Part shown: positions 27,943 to 37,291 of the stretch, piece by piece | How positions within the stretch are numbered: the stretch's first letter is position 1 | How the letters are laid out: each line of letters opens with the position of its first letter | Assembly (NCBI GenBank): GCA_903884235.1 | Contig: CAISEB010000007.1 | Location: 1-42,772 of the forward strand | From: an uncultured Pseudomonadota bacterium | GTDB taxonomy: Bacteria > Pseudomonadota > Gammaproteobacteria > Steroidobacterales > Steroidobacteraceae | DNA: 42,772 bases | Direction of reading: 5' to 3' | The notes under the pieces: generated by a model | The model's input: the letters and a program-made list of their open reading frames with translations, nothing else | Told to the model about the DNA's origin: nothing | Database searches by the model: none | Position numbers and translations under genes: made by a program

Positions 27943-29355
27943 ATGAGCGCTGTCATCAAGTTGAAGAATGATTTCCATGTGGCCGACCTTGCCCTCGCGG
28001 GCTGGGGACGCAAGGAGATCGCGATCGCCGAGACCGAAATGCCGGGTCTGATGGCGGTTCGCGAACAGTACTCGGCGGCCCAGCCGCTGAAGGGCGCCCG
28101 GATCGCCGGCTCCCTGCACATGACCATCCAGACCGCGGTGCTGATCGAGACGCTCGTCGCGCTCGGCGCGGACGTGCGCTGGGCGTCGTGCAACATCTAC
28201 TCGACGCAGGACCACGCCGCCGCGGCGATCGTCGAGGCCGGCACTCCGGTGTTCGCCTACAAGGGCGAGTCGCTGAAGGAGTACTGGGACTACACGCACC
28301 GCATCTTCGAGTGGGCGGACGGCGGCGTGCCGAACATGATCCTCGACGACGGTGGCGACGCGACGCTGCTAGTGCACCTCGGCCTCAAGGCCGAGTCCGA
28401 TGCGTCGGTGATCTCCAACCCGACGAACGAGGAAGAGGAAGTCCTATACGCGGCGATCGCCGAGCGGCTGAAGAAGAAGCCCGGCTTCTACGCGGCCCTC
28501 GCGAAGAGCATCCGCGGCGTGACCGAGGAGACGACCACCGGCGTGCACCGCCTCTACCAGATGGAGAAGGACGGCCGCCTGCTGTTCCCGGCGATCAACG
28601 TGAACGACTCGGTGACCAAGTCGAAGTTCGACAACCTCTACGGCTGCCGCGAGTCCCTGGTCGACGCGATCAAGCGCGCCACCGACGTCATGGTCGCCGG
28701 CAAGGTCGCGGTCGTCGCCGGCTACGGCGACGTCGGCAAGGGCAGCGCGCAGGCGCTGAAGGCGCTGTCGGCCCAGGTGTGGGTCACCGAGATCGACCCG
28801 ATCTGCGCGCTGCAGGCGGCGATGGACGGCTACCGCGTCGTGACGATGGACTATGCCGCCGACAAGGGCGACATCTTCGTCACCGCGACCGGCAACCTGC
28901 ACGTGATCGACCATGACCACATGGCGCGGATGAAGCACAACGCGATCGTCTGCAACATCGGCCACTTCGACTCGGAGATCAACATCGCGAGCCTCGCGAA
29001 GTACCAGTGGGACGAGATCAAGCCGCAGGTCGACCACGTCGTGTTCCCGGATGGCAAGCGCATCATCGTGCTCGCCAAGGGGCGCCTCGTGAACCTCGGC
29101 TGCGGCACGGGCCACCCGTCGTTCGTGATGTCGAACTCGTTCTCGAACCAGACGCTGGCGCAGATCGAGCTGTGGACGCACCCGGAGCGCTACCAGAAGC
29201 GCGTCTACACGTTGCCGAAGCAGCTCGACGAGCACGTCGCGCGCCTGCACCTGAAGAAGATCGGCGCGGACCTGTCGACGCTCAGCCCCGAGCAGGCCGC
29301 CTACATCGGCGTCCCCGTGAACGGGCCGTTCAAGGCGGACACGTACCGCTACTGA
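27943..29355 (+). CDS. ahcY: Adenosylhomocysteinase
   Basis: AhcY splits S-adenosylhomocysteine into adenosine and homocysteine, relieving product inhibition of methyltransferases. The 470-residue protein has [15 protein letters not shown] near the start, [15 protein letters not shown], and the NAD-binding [15 protein letters not shown]. It closes with the usual FKADTYRY ending. The long form with an insertion around residues 150-190 is the usual proteobacterial type. A strong ribosome-binding site precedes it, and it sits directly after an SAH riboswitch, so it is expected to rise when SAH accumulates. Confidence 0.97.
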   Translation: MSAVIKLKNDFHVADLALAGWGRKEIAIAETEMPGLMAVREQYSAAQPLKGARIAGSLHMTIQTAVLIETLVALGADVRWASCNIYSTQDHAAAAIVEAGTPVFAYKGESLKEYWDYTHRIFEWADGGVPNMILDDGGDATLLVHLGLKAESDASVISNPTNEEEEVLYAAIAERLKKKPGFYAALAKSIRGVTEETTTGVHRLYQMEKDGRLLFPAINVNDSVTKSKFDNLYGCRESLVDAIKRATDVMVAGKVAVVAGYGDVGKGSAQALKALSAQVWVTEIDPICALQAAMDGYRVVTMDYAADKGDIFVTATGNLHVIDHDHMARMKHNAIVCNIGHFDSEINIASLAKYQWDEIKPQVDHVVFPDGKRIIVLAKGRLVNLGCGTGHPSFVMSNSFSNQTLAQIELWTHPERYQKRVYTLPKQLDEHVARLHLKKIGADLSTLSPEQAAYIGVPVNGPFKADTYRY

Positions 29356-29362
29356 GCCTGGC

Positions 29363-29394
29363 CGCGGGACCCGGGCGCGAGCCCGGGTCCCGCG
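29363..29394 (+). terminator. 14-bp perfect hairpin with GCGA loop after ahcY, no U tract
   Basis: Eight nucleotides past the ahcY stop there is an uninterrupted 14-bp stem (29363-29376 with 29381-29394) closed by a GCGA tetraloop of the stable GNRA type on the plus strand. No U run follows. It probably ends or protects the ahcY transcript ahead of cpdA. Confidence 0.6.
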
Positions 29395-29422
29395 CGCGGC
29401 CACCACGACGAGGGCCCCGCCC

Positions 29423-30208
29423 GTGACTCCCACGCCCCTGCGGCTCGTCCAGTTCACCGACCTGCACCTCTACGGCGACGCCGGCCGGCGCCTGCGTGGC
29501 GTCACGACGCTACCGGCGTTCGAGGCGGCGCTCGCCACGGCGCGCGCGCGCATCGCGCCCTGGTCCGCCGTGCTCCTGACCGGCGACCTGGTGCAGGACG
29601 ACGCCGAGGGCTACCGGCATGTGCGCCGCCTGCTCGGCAACTCGTCGGTGCCGGTGCTGTGCATCTGCGGCAACCATGACGAACCCGGACCGATGCGCGC
29701 GACGCTCGGCTCGGCGCCATTCCAGGTCGATGGCATCGCCGAGTTCGGGCCCTGGCTCGTCGTGATGCTCGACTCGTTCCTGCCCGGCGCCGCGTCCGGG
29801 CGCCTGTCCGACGCGGAACTCGCGCGGCTCGACGCCGCGCTAGCCGCCCGGCCGCGCCACCACGCGCTGGTCTGCCTGCACCACCAGCCCGTGCCGGTCG
29901 GCAGTCGCTGGATCGACGACCTGCCGCTCGAGAATCCGGAGGCGCTGTTCGCCGTGCTCGACCGCCATCCGCAGGTCCGGGCGCTGCTGTGGGGCCATGT
30001 GCACCAGGTCTACGACGGTGAACGACGCGGCGTGCGGCTGCTCGGTTCGCCGGCGACGAGCGCGCAGTTCAAGCCGCGCGTGGACTCGTTCGAGATCGAT
30101 GACCTGCCACCGGGGTTCCGCTGGCTGGACCTGCACGCCGACGGGCGCATCGACACCGGCGTCGGCTGGACCGATCCGGCATGGCCTTCGCCCGGCGCCT
30201 ACAGCTAG
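29423..30208 (+). CDS. cpdA: CpdA-like cyclic nucleotide phosphodiesterase (metallophosphoesterase)
   Basis: The 261-residue protein has the full set of class III metallophosphoesterase motifs: [28 protein letters not shown] and GHVH. This arrangement matches the E. coli and Pseudomonas CpdA group that hydrolyses 3',5'-cAMP, although other phosphodiester substrates cannot be excluded. The start is a GTG at 29423, which places the DLH motif near residue 12. The stop overlaps the convergent rubredoxin stop in a CTAG. Confidence 0.85.
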   Translation: MTPTPLRLVQFTDLHLYGDAGRRLRGVTTLPAFEAALATARARIAPWSAVLLTGDLVQDDAEGYRHVRRLLGNSSVPVLCICGNHDEPGPMRATLGSAPFQVDGIAEFGPWLVVMLDSFLPGAASGRLSDAELARLDAALAARPRHHALVCLHHQPVPVGSRWIDDLPLENPEALFAVLDRHPQVRALLWGHVHQVYDGERRGVRLLGSPATSAQFKPRVDSFEIDDLPPGFRWLDLHADGRIDTGVGWTDPAWPSPGAYS

Positions 30209-30381
30209 GCCTCGATCATGTCGAAGTCGTGCTTGCTGGCGCCGCAGTCCGGGCAGCTCCAGTCGGCCGGCACGTCGGCCCAGCGGGTCCCGGGCGCGAC
30301 GCCGCGCTGCGGATCCCCCTTCGCCTCGTCGTACACATGACCGCAGATCACGCAGATCCAGCTCTTCAATGGCTCAGCCAT
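30205..30381 (-). CDS. Rubredoxin
   Basis: This small one-iron electron carrier has 58 residues. Its four cysteine ligands are in CVIC (Cys10 and Cys13) and CPDC (Cys43 and Cys46), with the family [17 protein letters not shown] between them. The ATG at 30381 gives the usual short N-terminus; an ATG at 30393 would add four residues. It is divergent from hemL, with 83 nt between the starts, and overlaps cpdA at the stop codons. No partner reductase or oxygenase is adjacent. Confidence 0.93.
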   Translation of the reverse strand: MAEPLKSWICVICGHVYDEAKGDPQRGVAPGTRWADVPADWSCPDCGASKHDFDMIEA

Positions 30382-30464
30382 GGTCCTGCCCATCCGTACA
30401 TTCGACTGGTGCGGCGGTAGAGTCCGCGCGCCGCGCGCCGTACACTGCCGCCACGGAGGTACCC

Positions 30465-31751
30465 GTGTCCAGCAATCACGAACTTTTTCAGGAAGCCTGT
30501 CGCTACATCCCGGGCGGCGTGAACTCCCCGGTGAGGGCGTTCCGTGGCGTCGGCGGCGAGCCGGTGTTCTTCACGCGCGCCGCAGGGCCGCACATCTGGT
30601 CCGCGGAGGGCAAGCGCTACATCGACTACGTCGGTTCCTGGGGTCCTGCGATCCTCGGCCATGCCGACCCGGCGGTAATCCGCGCGGTGCAGACGACGGC
30701 GGCCGATGGCCTGTCGTTCGGCGCGCCGACGCCCCTCGAGACCGAAGTCGCCAAGCTCGTCTGCAAGCTCGTGCCGTCGATCGAGCTCGTGCGCATGGTG
30801 AGTTCGGGCACCGAGGCGACGATGAGTGCCATCCGCCTCGCGCGCGGCTACACGGGCCGCGACAAGATCATCAAGTTCGAGGGCTGCTACCACGGCCACT
30901 CGGACTCGCTGCTGGTCAAGGCCGGTTCCGGCATGCTGACGATGGGCGTACCGACCTCGCCCGGCGTCCCTGCGGCCATGGCGGCACACACGATCACGCT
31001 CGGCTACAACGACATCGCGCAGGTGCGCGAGGCGTTCCGCGTTCAGGGCGGCGAGATCGCCTGCGTGATCGTCGAGCCCGTCGCCGGCAACATGAACTGC
31101 ATCCCGCCGGCGCCCGGTTTCCTCGAGGCACTGCGCGAGGAATGCACGCGCCATGGCGCCGTGCTGATCTTCGACGAGGTCATGACGGGCTTCCGGGTCG
31201 CGCTCGGCTGCGCGCAGGCGCTGTACGGCATCCGCCCGGACCTGACGACGCTCGGCAAGATCGTCGGCGGCGGCATGCCGGTCGGCGCGTTCGGCGGCCG
31301 GCGCGACATCATGGAGAAGATCTCGCCGCTCGGCCCGGTCTACCAGGCCGGCACGCTGTCCGGCAATCCGGTGGCGATGGCCGCCGGCCTCGCGACGCTG
31401 ACGCAGCTCGAGGCGCCTGGCTTCCACCAGCGGCTCGCGGCCTCGACCGACCGCCTCGTCGCGGGCCTCGCCGAGGCCGCGCGCGAGGCGGGCGTCCCGC
31501 TCGCGACCAACCACGTCTGCGGCATGTTCGGTTTCTTCTTCACCGACCAGCCGCGCGTGACGAGCTACGCCGAGGCGATGCGCTGCGACGTCGAGGCGTT
31601 CAAGCGCTTCTTCCACGCGATGCTGGCCGAGGGCGTGTACCTCGCGCCGTCCGCGTTCGAGGCGGGATTCATCTCGGCGCAGCACGGCACGGCCGAGATC
31701 GACGCCACGCTCGACGCCGCCCGTCGGGCCTTCAAGGTCGCGCGCGGCTGA
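30465..31751 (+). CDS. hemL: Glutamate-1-semialdehyde 2,1-aminomutase
   Basis: HemL makes 5-aminolevulinate, the tetrapyrrole precursor, by the C5 pathway using pyridoxal phosphate. The 428-residue protein opens [25 protein letters not shown] and contains CYHGHSD, the aspartate region [11 protein letters not shown], and the PLP-lysine motif [18 protein letters not shown]. The start is a GTG with a GGAGGT ribosome-binding site 6 nt upstream; the in-frame extension back to 29997 is cpdA antisense-frame sequence. A strong hairpin follows the stop. Confidence 0.96.
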   Translation: MSSNHELFQEACRYIPGGVNSPVRAFRGVGGEPVFFTRAAGPHIWSAEGKRYIDYVGSWGPAILGHADPAVIRAVQTTAADGLSFGAPTPLETEVAKLVCKLVPSIELVRMVSSGTEATMSAIRLARGYTGRDKIIKFEGCYHGHSDSLLVKAGSGMLTMGVPTSPGVPAAMAAHTITLGYNDIAQVREAFRVQGGEIACVIVEPVAGNMNCIPPAPGFLEALREECTRHGAVLIFDEVMTGFRVALGCAQALYGIRPDLTTLGKIVGGGMPVGAFGGRRDIMEKISPLGPVYQAGTLSGNPVAMAAGLATLTQLEAPGFHQRLAASTDRLVAGLAEAAREAGVPLATNHVCGMFGFFFTDQPRVTSYAEAMRCDVEAFKRFFHAMLAEGVYLAPSAFEAGFISAQHGTAEIDATLDAARRAFKVARG

Positions 31752-31757
31752 CCCGGT

Positions 31758-31786
31758 CCGTGCCGGCGGCGCCGCCGCCGGCACGG
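31758..31786 (+). terminator. 13-bp perfect hairpin after hemL, no U tract
   Basis: Six nucleotides after the hemL stop is an inverted repeat with 13-nt arms (31758-31770 and 31774-31786) and a nominal 3-nt loop, so the last pairs may open. No U tract follows. It is placed like the hairpin after ahcY and probably has the same role. Confidence 0.55.
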
Positions 31787-31828
31787 GCACCGATGGACGC
31801 GGCCCGCCACCTGACGTAGCGTCCGCAC

Positions 31829-32737
31829 ATGCGTTCCCTCCTGTGGTTCCTGCTCGCGATCGTCGCGGCACTGGTGCTGGCCTCGCTGGTCGCCTACCCG
31901 GCCTGGCTCGCCGTGCACGTCGCACACCCCGGCTGGCGCATCGACAAGGTCGCGGGGCGCCTCTTCGACCTGTTCGCGCTGCTCGGCCTGCTCGGCGTCA
32001 CGCGCCACCTCGACCTCGCGAACCTCAGGGCCTGGGGCTTCGGCCTGCCGCGCCGCGCGTGGCTGCGCCAGTTCGGCATCGGCCTCGCCGCCGGGGTCGC
32101 GACGATGCTGCCGGCGACGTTCGCGATGCTGGCGCTCGGCGTGCGCACGGTCGCACCGGGATTCTCACCGGCGCTGCTCGGCCAGGCGCTGCTCGTCGGG
32201 CTCGGCTCCGGACTCGCGGTCGGGCTGCTCGAGGAACCGGTCTTCCGCGGCCTGATCCAGGGTGCCGTGATCCGCGACTCGCGCCGCCCGATCGTCGGCA
32301 TCCTGCTGGTCGCCCTGTTCTTCGCGGCCGTGCACTTCCTAGCGCAGCAGCACATCGCGAACGAGGCGGTCACCCCGAGCAGCGGACTCGCGATCCTGAC
32401 GACGGTGGCGGACAAGCTGCTGTCGCCGGAGGGCATCGCCGACGGCTTCGCCGCGCTGTTCGCGGTCGGACTGCTGCTCGGCCTCGTGGCCTGGTGGACC
32501 GGCAGCGTCGCGCTGTCGATGGGCCTGCACTGCGGCTGGGTCTGGATGATGCGCGCGACGCTCATCACGACGCACTACGACGCGCACGGGCCGAACGCCG
32601 GGTTGATCTACGCCGACCACGGCTACGTGGGCTGGCTTTCGTTCGCGTGGACGCTGGTGCTGCTCGGCGTGCTGGTCTCGAACCGGCGCCGGCTCGGCGC
32701 CTGGCGCGATCCCCTGGTGCGCGCGATCAGGCGTTGA
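31829..32737 (+). CDS. CPBP-family intramembrane glutamic endopeptidase
   Basis: This is a polytopic membrane protein of 302 residues, with about seven to eight hydrophobic segments. It carries the CPBP (Abi/Rce1-like) motifs: EEPVFRG with Glu135, Glu136 and Arg140, FAAVHF with His169, and LHCGWVW with His234. These are the residues thought to form the catalytic site in the membrane. Bacterial members have varied or unknown targets. The 3' end overlaps the convergent LON-domain gene by 11 nt. Confidence 0.85.
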   Translation: MRSLLWFLLAIVAALVLASLVAYPAWLAVHVAHPGWRIDKVAGRLFDLFALLGLLGVTRHLDLANLRAWGFGLPRRAWLRQFGIGLAAGVATMLPATFAMLALGVRTVAPGFSPALLGQALLVGLGSGLAVGLLEEPVFRGLIQGAVIRDSRRPIVGILLVALFFAAVHFLAQQHIANEAVTPSSGLAILTTVADKLLSPEGIADGFAALFAVGLLLGLVAWWTGSVALSMGLHCGWVWMMRATLITTHYDAHGPNAGLIYADHGYVGWLSFAWTLVLLGVLVSNRRRLGAWRDPLVRAIRR

Positions 32738-33323
32738 ACGCCCTGGAGCCGAGCGTGACGAGCGGCGCCAGGAAGCGCAGCCGCTCGAGCGGGTCGGTCA
32801 TCTCGAGCAGCCCCTGCTTCAGCGCAGGCTCGAGCGGGGCCAGTTCCGCGAGCCGGTTGCCGATCCACGTCGCGTCGTCCCACGACGGCGGGACGCGCTC
32901 GTAAAGCGGTCCGAGGTCCGCGTAGAGGCGGCGCAACTCCGCCGGCAGGTGCGCGCAGTCCTCGGGCACCCGCTGGACCGGATCCGCCTCGAGGTCGGCG
33001 ACCTCGCCGACGTTCAGCCCGTCCTCCTCGCGCCATGCGCGCACGATCCGCAGGCGTCCCTGGCCGACGCACGTGAGCCCGAGCAGCCCGTCCTCGAGCC
33101 GGTCGAAATCGACGATGCGCGCCTCGGTTCCGATCGCGGCCGTCGTCAGCGACCCGCCACCCGCCTCGGCGCCCTCGACGAGCAGCACGACGGCGAAGCC
33201 GCTGCCCTCGCGCATGCAGCGACCGACCATGTCGACGTAGCGAGGCTCGAAGATCCTGAGCGCGAGCGGCCCGGCCGGGAACAGCACGGTGCCGAGCGGA
33301 AAGAGCGGCAGGGTGCGCGTCAT
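32727..33323 (-). CDS. LON substrate-binding-domain protein (no protease domain)
   Basis: The 198-residue product resembles the N-terminal domain of Lon alone. It opens LPLFPLGTVLFPAGPLALRIFEPRYVDMV and continues with VGQGRLRIV. There is no AAA+ or protease part. Such stand-alone proteins are common in proteobacteria and have no settled function. It is the third gene of a leftward set, and its ATG overlaps the mpl stop (ATGA), so expression is tied to mpl. Confidence 0.85.
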   Translation of the reverse strand: MTRTLPLFPLGTVLFPAGPLALRIFEPRYVDMVGRCMREGSGFAVVLLVEGAEAGGGSLTTAAIGTEARIVDFDRLEDGLLGLTCVGQGRLRIVRAWREEDGLNVGEVADLEADPVQRVPEDCAHLPAELRRLYADLGPLYERVPPSWDDATWIGNRLAELAPLEPALKQGLLEMTDPLERLRFLAPLVTLGSRAFNA

Positions 33324-34687
33324 CCGCCGCCACCCTCCAGTCCGGCGAGCAGCTTGCCGTGCAGGCCACCGAAGCCGCCGTTGCTCATCACGAGGACATG
33401 ATCGCCGGGGCGCGCCGCCGCGAGCACCGCGGCCGCGAGCGCATCGACGCTGCCGTGCACGCTCGCCCGCGCAGCGAGCGGACGCGCCGCCGCCGCGACA
33501 TCCCAGCCGAGATCAGGGGGTGCGTACAGGAACACGCGATCGGCGCCATCGAGCGATGCGCCGAGCGTGTCGCGATGCACGCCGAGCTTCATCGTCGCCG
33601 AGCGCGGCTCGAGCACCGCGAGGATGCGCGCGGCGCCGACGCGCCCGCGCAGCGCGGCGAGCGTGGCGGCGATGGCGGTCGGGTGGTGCGCGAAGTCGTC
33701 GTAGACCGACACGCCAGCGACCACGCCGCGCAGCTCGAGCCGGCGACGCGCGTTGCGGAAGGCCGGCAGCGCGGCGAGCGCGGCCCCGACCGGCACGCCC
33801 GCGTGGCGCGCGGCCACGATGGCGGCGAGCGCGTTCTCGGCGTTGTGGGCGCCGATCAGGTCCCAGCGCACCTCGCCCTGGCGCTGCCCGCGGTGCCAGA
33901 CCTCGAAGGCGGACCAGTCGGCGACGAGCCCGCGCACCTGCCATTCGGCCGGCTGCGCGCGACCGAAGCGTTCGATCGGCGTCCAGGCGCCGAGCTCGAG
34001 CGCGCGGGCGAGCTCGGGGTCCGCGCCATTGACGACGAGGCGCCCCTCGCCCGGCACCGTGCGCACGAGCTGGTGGAACATGCGCCGGATGCTCGCGAGG
34101 TCCGGGTAGATGTCGGCGTGGTCGTATTCGAGGTTGTTGAGAATCGCCGTGCGGGGCCGGTAGTGGACGAACTTGGCGCGCTTGTCGAAGAACGCGGTGT
34201 CGTACTCGTCCGCCTCGACGACGAAGAACGGCGTGGCGCCGAGCCGCGCCGAGACCGGAAAGTTGCCGGGCACGCCGCCGACCAGGAAGCCGGGCGCGAG
34301 CCCCGCATGCTCGAGGATCCAGGCCAGGATCGAGGTCGTCGTCGTCTTGCCGTGGGTGCCGGCGACGGCCAGCACCCAGCGGTCCTGCAGCACGTGGCTC
34401 GCGAGCCACGCGGGGCCCGAGGTGTATGGCAGGCCGCGGTTGAGCACCGCCTCGACGGCGGGATTGCCGCGCGACAGCGCATTGCCGACGATCACCACGT
34501 CCGGGCGAGGCTCGAGCTGCGCCGGATCCCACCCCTCGGTGAGGCGGATGCCGAGCGATTCGAGCTGCGTGCTCATCGGTGGATAGACGTTGAGGTCGGA
34601 GCCGGTGACCTCGTGGCCCGCCTCGCGCGCCAGCGCGGCGATCCCACCCATGAACGTGCCGCAAATGCCAAGGACGTGGACGTGCAT
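33320..34687 (-). CDS. mpl: UDP-N-acetylmuramate:L-alanyl-gamma-D-glutamyl-meso-diaminopimelate ligase
   Basis: Mpl recycles peptidoglycan by joining the tripeptide released from old wall to UDP-MurNAc. The 455-residue protein begins HVHVLGICGTFMGGIAALA and has the Mur-ligase P-loop GTHGKTTTTS. Further motifs are EADEYDTAFFDKRAKFVHY (typical of Mpl rather than MurC), NNLEYDHADIYP, and a C-terminal domain beginning near YDDFAHHPTAI. The frame is open upstream to 35998, but that runs through other genes; the ATG at 34687 is right. It overlaps the YIP1-like gene by 1 nt and the LON-domain gene by 4 nt. Confidence 0.93.
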   Translation of the reverse strand: MHVHVLGICGTFMGGIAALAREAGHEVTGSDLNVYPPMSTQLESLGIRLTEGWDPAQLEPRPDVVIVGNALSRGNPAVEAVLNRGLPYTSGPAWLASHVLQDRWVLAVAGTHGKTTTTSILAWILEHAGLAPGFLVGGVPGNFPVSARLGATPFFVVEADEYDTAFFDKRAKFVHYRPRTAILNNLEYDHADIYPDLASIRRMFHQLVRTVPGEGRLVVNGADPELARALELGAWTPIERFGRAQPAEWQVRGLVADWSAFEVWHRGQRQGEVRWDLIGAHNAENALAAIVAARHAGVPVGAALAALPAFRNARRRLELRGVVAGVSVYDDFAHHPTAIAATLAALRGRVGAARILAVLEPRSATMKLGVHRDTLGASLDGADRVFLYAPPDLGWDVAAAARPLAARASVHGSVDALAAAVLAAARPGDHVLVMSNGGFGGLHGKLLAGLEGGGG

Positions 34688-35214
34688 CAGCCGGCCAGTG
34701 CCCGCGGCAGCTCGATCTGCACCAAGTAGCTCGCGAGCGCGTAGCCGAGCGCGATCGCGATGCCCGCCAGCAGCGTCGTGTCGATGGCCAGGCGCACGAT
34801 GCGGGCGAGCACGAGCAGGTACCAGACCTGCAGCGGCAGCAGCAGGAACTGCAGCGCGAGCGCAATCGGATCGTCCTTGCCGAGCGCATAGCTGACGAAC
34901 AGGACGGCGACGATCGGCACCGCGACCAGGCTCGTGGTCGCCAACACGGCGATCAGCGTCTGCAGTGTCCGGTAGCCGCGCCGCCGGGCCGCGAGGCACG
35001 CCCAGAACACGAGGCCGGTCACCGCGAGGTCGGCGAGCGCCCGGGCGAGCGCGTGGTCGGGGTCGTGCATCAGCACGGCTTCGGCGACGCCGAGCAGCAC
35101 GTAGGGCAGCGCCACCGCGAGCAGCAGCGAAAGCGACGCCGGCAGATCGCGGGGGCTGCGCCGCCACAGGGCAATGTCCCAGGAAATCGACAGTACCGCC
35201 TGCATCCCTACCAT
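34687..35214 (-). CDS. YIP1-domain inner-membrane protein
   Basis: This is a small polytopic membrane protein of about 175 residues with five hydrophobic segments (LSLLLAVALPYVLLGVA and four others). A short amphipathic start reads SISWDIALWRRSPRDLPAS. The pattern fits bacterial YIP1-family proteins, which are found next to mpl in several proteobacteria and have no known function. The start may be 35214 or 35205; neither has a clear ribosome-binding site. Its stop overlaps the mpl start. Confidence 0.68.
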   Translation of the reverse strand: MVGMQAVLSISWDIALWRRSPRDLPASLSLLLAVALPYVLLGVAEAVLMHDPDHALARALADLAVTGLVFWACLAARRRGYRTLQTLIAVLATTSLVAVPIVAVLFVSYALGKDDPIALALQFLLLPLQVWYLLVLARIVRLAIDTTLLAGIAIALGYALASYLVQIELPRALAG

Positions 35215-35278
35215 CCGGTTTTGGGGTCGGCGCCCAGCGCCCCCATAATGACCGATTGTAACCGGCCCTAGGATCCCC

Positions 35279-36379
35279 GTGAGCATCGTCCCGATCACGA
35301 CAGGCACCGCGCTCGACGCGGCTGCGGGCGGTCTCGCCGCACTGCCCAGGCTCGCGCTCGACACCGAGTTCATGCGCGAGCGGACCTACTACGCGGAACT
35401 TGCGCTCGTGCAGCTCGCCGGCCGCGACGGCGTGGTGCTCGTCGATCCGCTGGCCGGCATCGACCGCGCGCGGCTCGCCGCCGTGCTCGGTGTCCCGGGC
35501 CAGCAGAAGGTGCTGCACGCGGCGCGTCAGGACGTCGAGGTCCTGCTGCCGGTGACCGACACGCCGATCGGGCCGATCTTCGACACGCAGATCGCGGCCG
35601 GCCTGCTCGGCTACGCGCCGCAGATCGGCTACGGCGAACTGGTGCTCAAGGAGCTCGGCATCGCGCTGGAGAAGGGCCACGCCCGCACGGACTGGATCCG
35701 CCGGCCGCTGTCCGCGGCGCAGCTCGAGTACGCCGCCGACGACGTGCGTTGGCTGCTGCCGCTCGCCGAGCGGCTCGAGGCGGGGCTCGCCGCGAAGGGG
35801 CGCCTCGCCTGGCTCGCCGAGGATCTCGCGGCACTCGCCGATCCCGGCCTCTACCGCACCGACCCGGCGCTCGCCTGGCAGCGCCTGAAGGGCATCGAGG
35901 CCCTGCCGGTGGCCGAGCAGAGGCGCCTGCGCGCCCTCGCCGCCTGGCGCGAGGAACGCGCCATGCGCCGCAACCTGCCGCGCGGCTGGGTGCTGCACGA
36001 CGACGCGGCCCGCGCCATCGCGCGCCGGCCTCCGGCCGATGTCGCCGCGCTGCAGGCGCTCGAGGTGATGCCCCCAGGCGCCGCCGACAAGATGGGGGCG
36101 GAGATCCTTGGCGCGCTGCAGGTCGCGGCCGCCGCGGCGGACGACGGGATCGTGCAGCGACAGGACGCACGGCCGGACGCGGCCGAGCGCGAGCGCGTGC
36201 GCCGCCTCGGCGACCGGCTCAAGGAGATCGCGACCGAGCTGGCACTGGCACCGGAGGTGCTCGCGACGCAGAAGGACCTGCGCCGGATCGTCCAGGGCGA
36301 GGCCCTCGCCGAGGTGCTGCCCGGCTGGCGGCAGGCCACGGTGGGCGCGGCGCTCGGCGCCGAGCTCGCCCGCGGCTGA
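35279..36379 (+). CDS. rnd: Ribonuclease D
   Basis: This is a 3'-5' exoribonuclease involved in tRNA maturation. The 366-residue protein shows the DEDDy catalytic set: LDTEFMRE (Asp28 and Glu30), HAARQDVEVL (Asp85) and LEYAADDVRWL (Tyr151 and Asp155). A first HRDC domain occupies about residues 200-280 and a second helical region lies near the C-terminus. The start is a GTG. It is convergent with adk, with 7 nt between. Confidence 0.94.
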   Translation: MSIVPITTGTALDAAAGGLAALPRLALDTEFMRERTYYAELALVQLAGRDGVVLVDPLAGIDRARLAAVLGVPGQQKVLHAARQDVEVLLPVTDTPIGPIFDTQIAAGLLGYAPQIGYGELVLKELGIALEKGHARTDWIRRPLSAAQLEYAADDVRWLLPLAERLEAGLAAKGRLAWLAEDLAALADPGLYRTDPALAWQRLKGIEALPVAEQRRLRALAAWREERAMRRNLPRGWVLHDDAARAIARRPPADVAALQALEVMPPGAADKMGAEILGALQVAAAAADDGIVQRQDARPDAAERERVRRLGDRLKEIATELALAPEVLATQKDLRRIVQGEALAEVLPGWRQATVGAALGAELARG

Positions 36380-36386
36380 CCCGCGC

Positions 36387-37052
36387 CTAGCGGCCGGCGC
36401 CCGCTGCCGCGAGCGCGGCCTCGAGCCGTCCGGTCACGACGTCGATGTCGCCCTCGGCGTCGACCTTGGCCAGCAGGCCACGCGCGTCGTAGTAGTCGAC
36501 CAGCGGGCGCGTCTGCGCCGCGTAGACGTCGAGGCGCTTGCCGATCGTCGCCTCGCTGTCGTCCGGGCGCTGGAACAGGTCCGGCGTCTCGCAGCGGCCG
36601 CCACACGGCGCGGGCACCGACGGCGGCGCGGTGTACACGTTGAAGACGCGACCACACGCCTTGCAGGTGCGCCGGCCCGTGAGGCGGCGGAACAGCTGCT
36701 CGCCGTCGACTTCCATCAGCACCACCGCCTGCAGGGGCTGGCCGATCTCGGCCAGCAGCGCGTTCAGGCCGTCGGCCTGCGGGATCGTCCGCGGGAAGCC
36801 GTCGAGGATGTAGCCGTTCTTGGCATCCGGCGCCGCGAGGCGCTCGCGGATGATCCCGAGCATCGTCTCGTCGTCGACCAGCCTGCCGGCATCCATCGTC
36901 GCCTTGGCATGCAGTCCGAGCGGGGTGCCGGCCGCGACGGCCGCACGCAGCAGATCCCCGGTCGAGACCTGCGGGACGCCGTACTTGTCGATCAGGCGTT
37001 GTGCCTGGGTGCCTTTGCCGGAGCCGGGAGCACCCAAGAGGACGATGCGCAT
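36387..37052 (-). CDS. adk: Adenylate kinase
   Basis: Adk interconverts ATP plus AMP and two ADP. With the ATG at 37052 it is 221 residues, starting MRIVLLGAPGSGKGTQ with the P-loop at 7-15. DGFPRTIPQAD follows, and the LID domain carries a zinc-type cysteine set (CKAC, then CGGRC). The four cysteines imply a metal-binding LID, unlike E. coli Adk. An in-frame ATG at 37070 would add MTENNT; a TAA stop lies immediately before it. A branched RNA fold lies directly upstream on the minus strand. Confidence 0.94.
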   Translation of the reverse strand: MRIVLLGAPGSGKGTQAQRLIDKYGVPQVSTGDLLRAAVAAGTPLGLHAKATMDAGRLVDDETMLGIIRERLAAPDAKNGYILDGFPRTIPQADGLNALLAEIGQPLQAVVLMEVDGEQLFRRLTGRRTCKACGRVFNVYTAPPSVPAPCGGRCETPDLFQRPDDSEATIGKRLDVYAAQTRPLVDYYDARGLLAKVDAEGDIDVVTGRLEAALAAAGAGR

Positions 37053-37077
37053 GGTGTTGTTTTCCGTCATTTAAGAG

Positions 37078-37121
37078 GGCTGCGGTTCCTCCCCAGGAAC
37101 CCGTTTCCGGGTCCCGCAGCC
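37078..37121 (-). promoter_or_regulatory. Three-way-junction-like RNA fold in the adk leader
   Basis: On the minus strand an 8-bp outer stem (37078-37085 with 37114-37121) encloses two short hairpins. One has CCCG/CGGG arms and a GAAA loop (37100-37111). The other has TTCCT/AGGAA arms and a GGGG loop (37086-37099). The GNRA-type loop appears only on the adk-sense strand. The loop and 3' arm of the second hairpin contain GGGGAGG, a Shine-Dalgarno-like stretch, but it is 17 nt from the nearest possible adk start. No known riboswitch class was recognised. The remainder of the 37071-37291 gap shows one weak promoter for pfp. Confidence 0.45.
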
Positions 37122-37225
37122 GGGCCGGTATGCTGCCCACCGCCCGCGGAGGCGTCAAATCCGGACCTGCCGCACCCCCGGGCGGGGTGCCCGGCGTCCC
37201 GGCGGGCCGATTGCCGGGGCCCGCC

Positions 37226-37253
37226 TTGCCGGATCCCGGCGAGCGGGTATCCT
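37226..37253 (+). promoter_or_regulatory. Weak sigma-70 promoter candidate for pfp
   Basis: TTGCCG (37226-37231) and TATCCT (37248-37253) are each four-of-six matches to the -35 and -10 consensus, separated by 16 nt. They lie about 40 nt before the pfp ATG. In such GC-rich DNA this is suggestive only. Confidence 0.35.
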
Positions 37254-37291
37254 CTTGCGCTTCCGCGAACGACCCCCTGGAGCCTCCGCCG

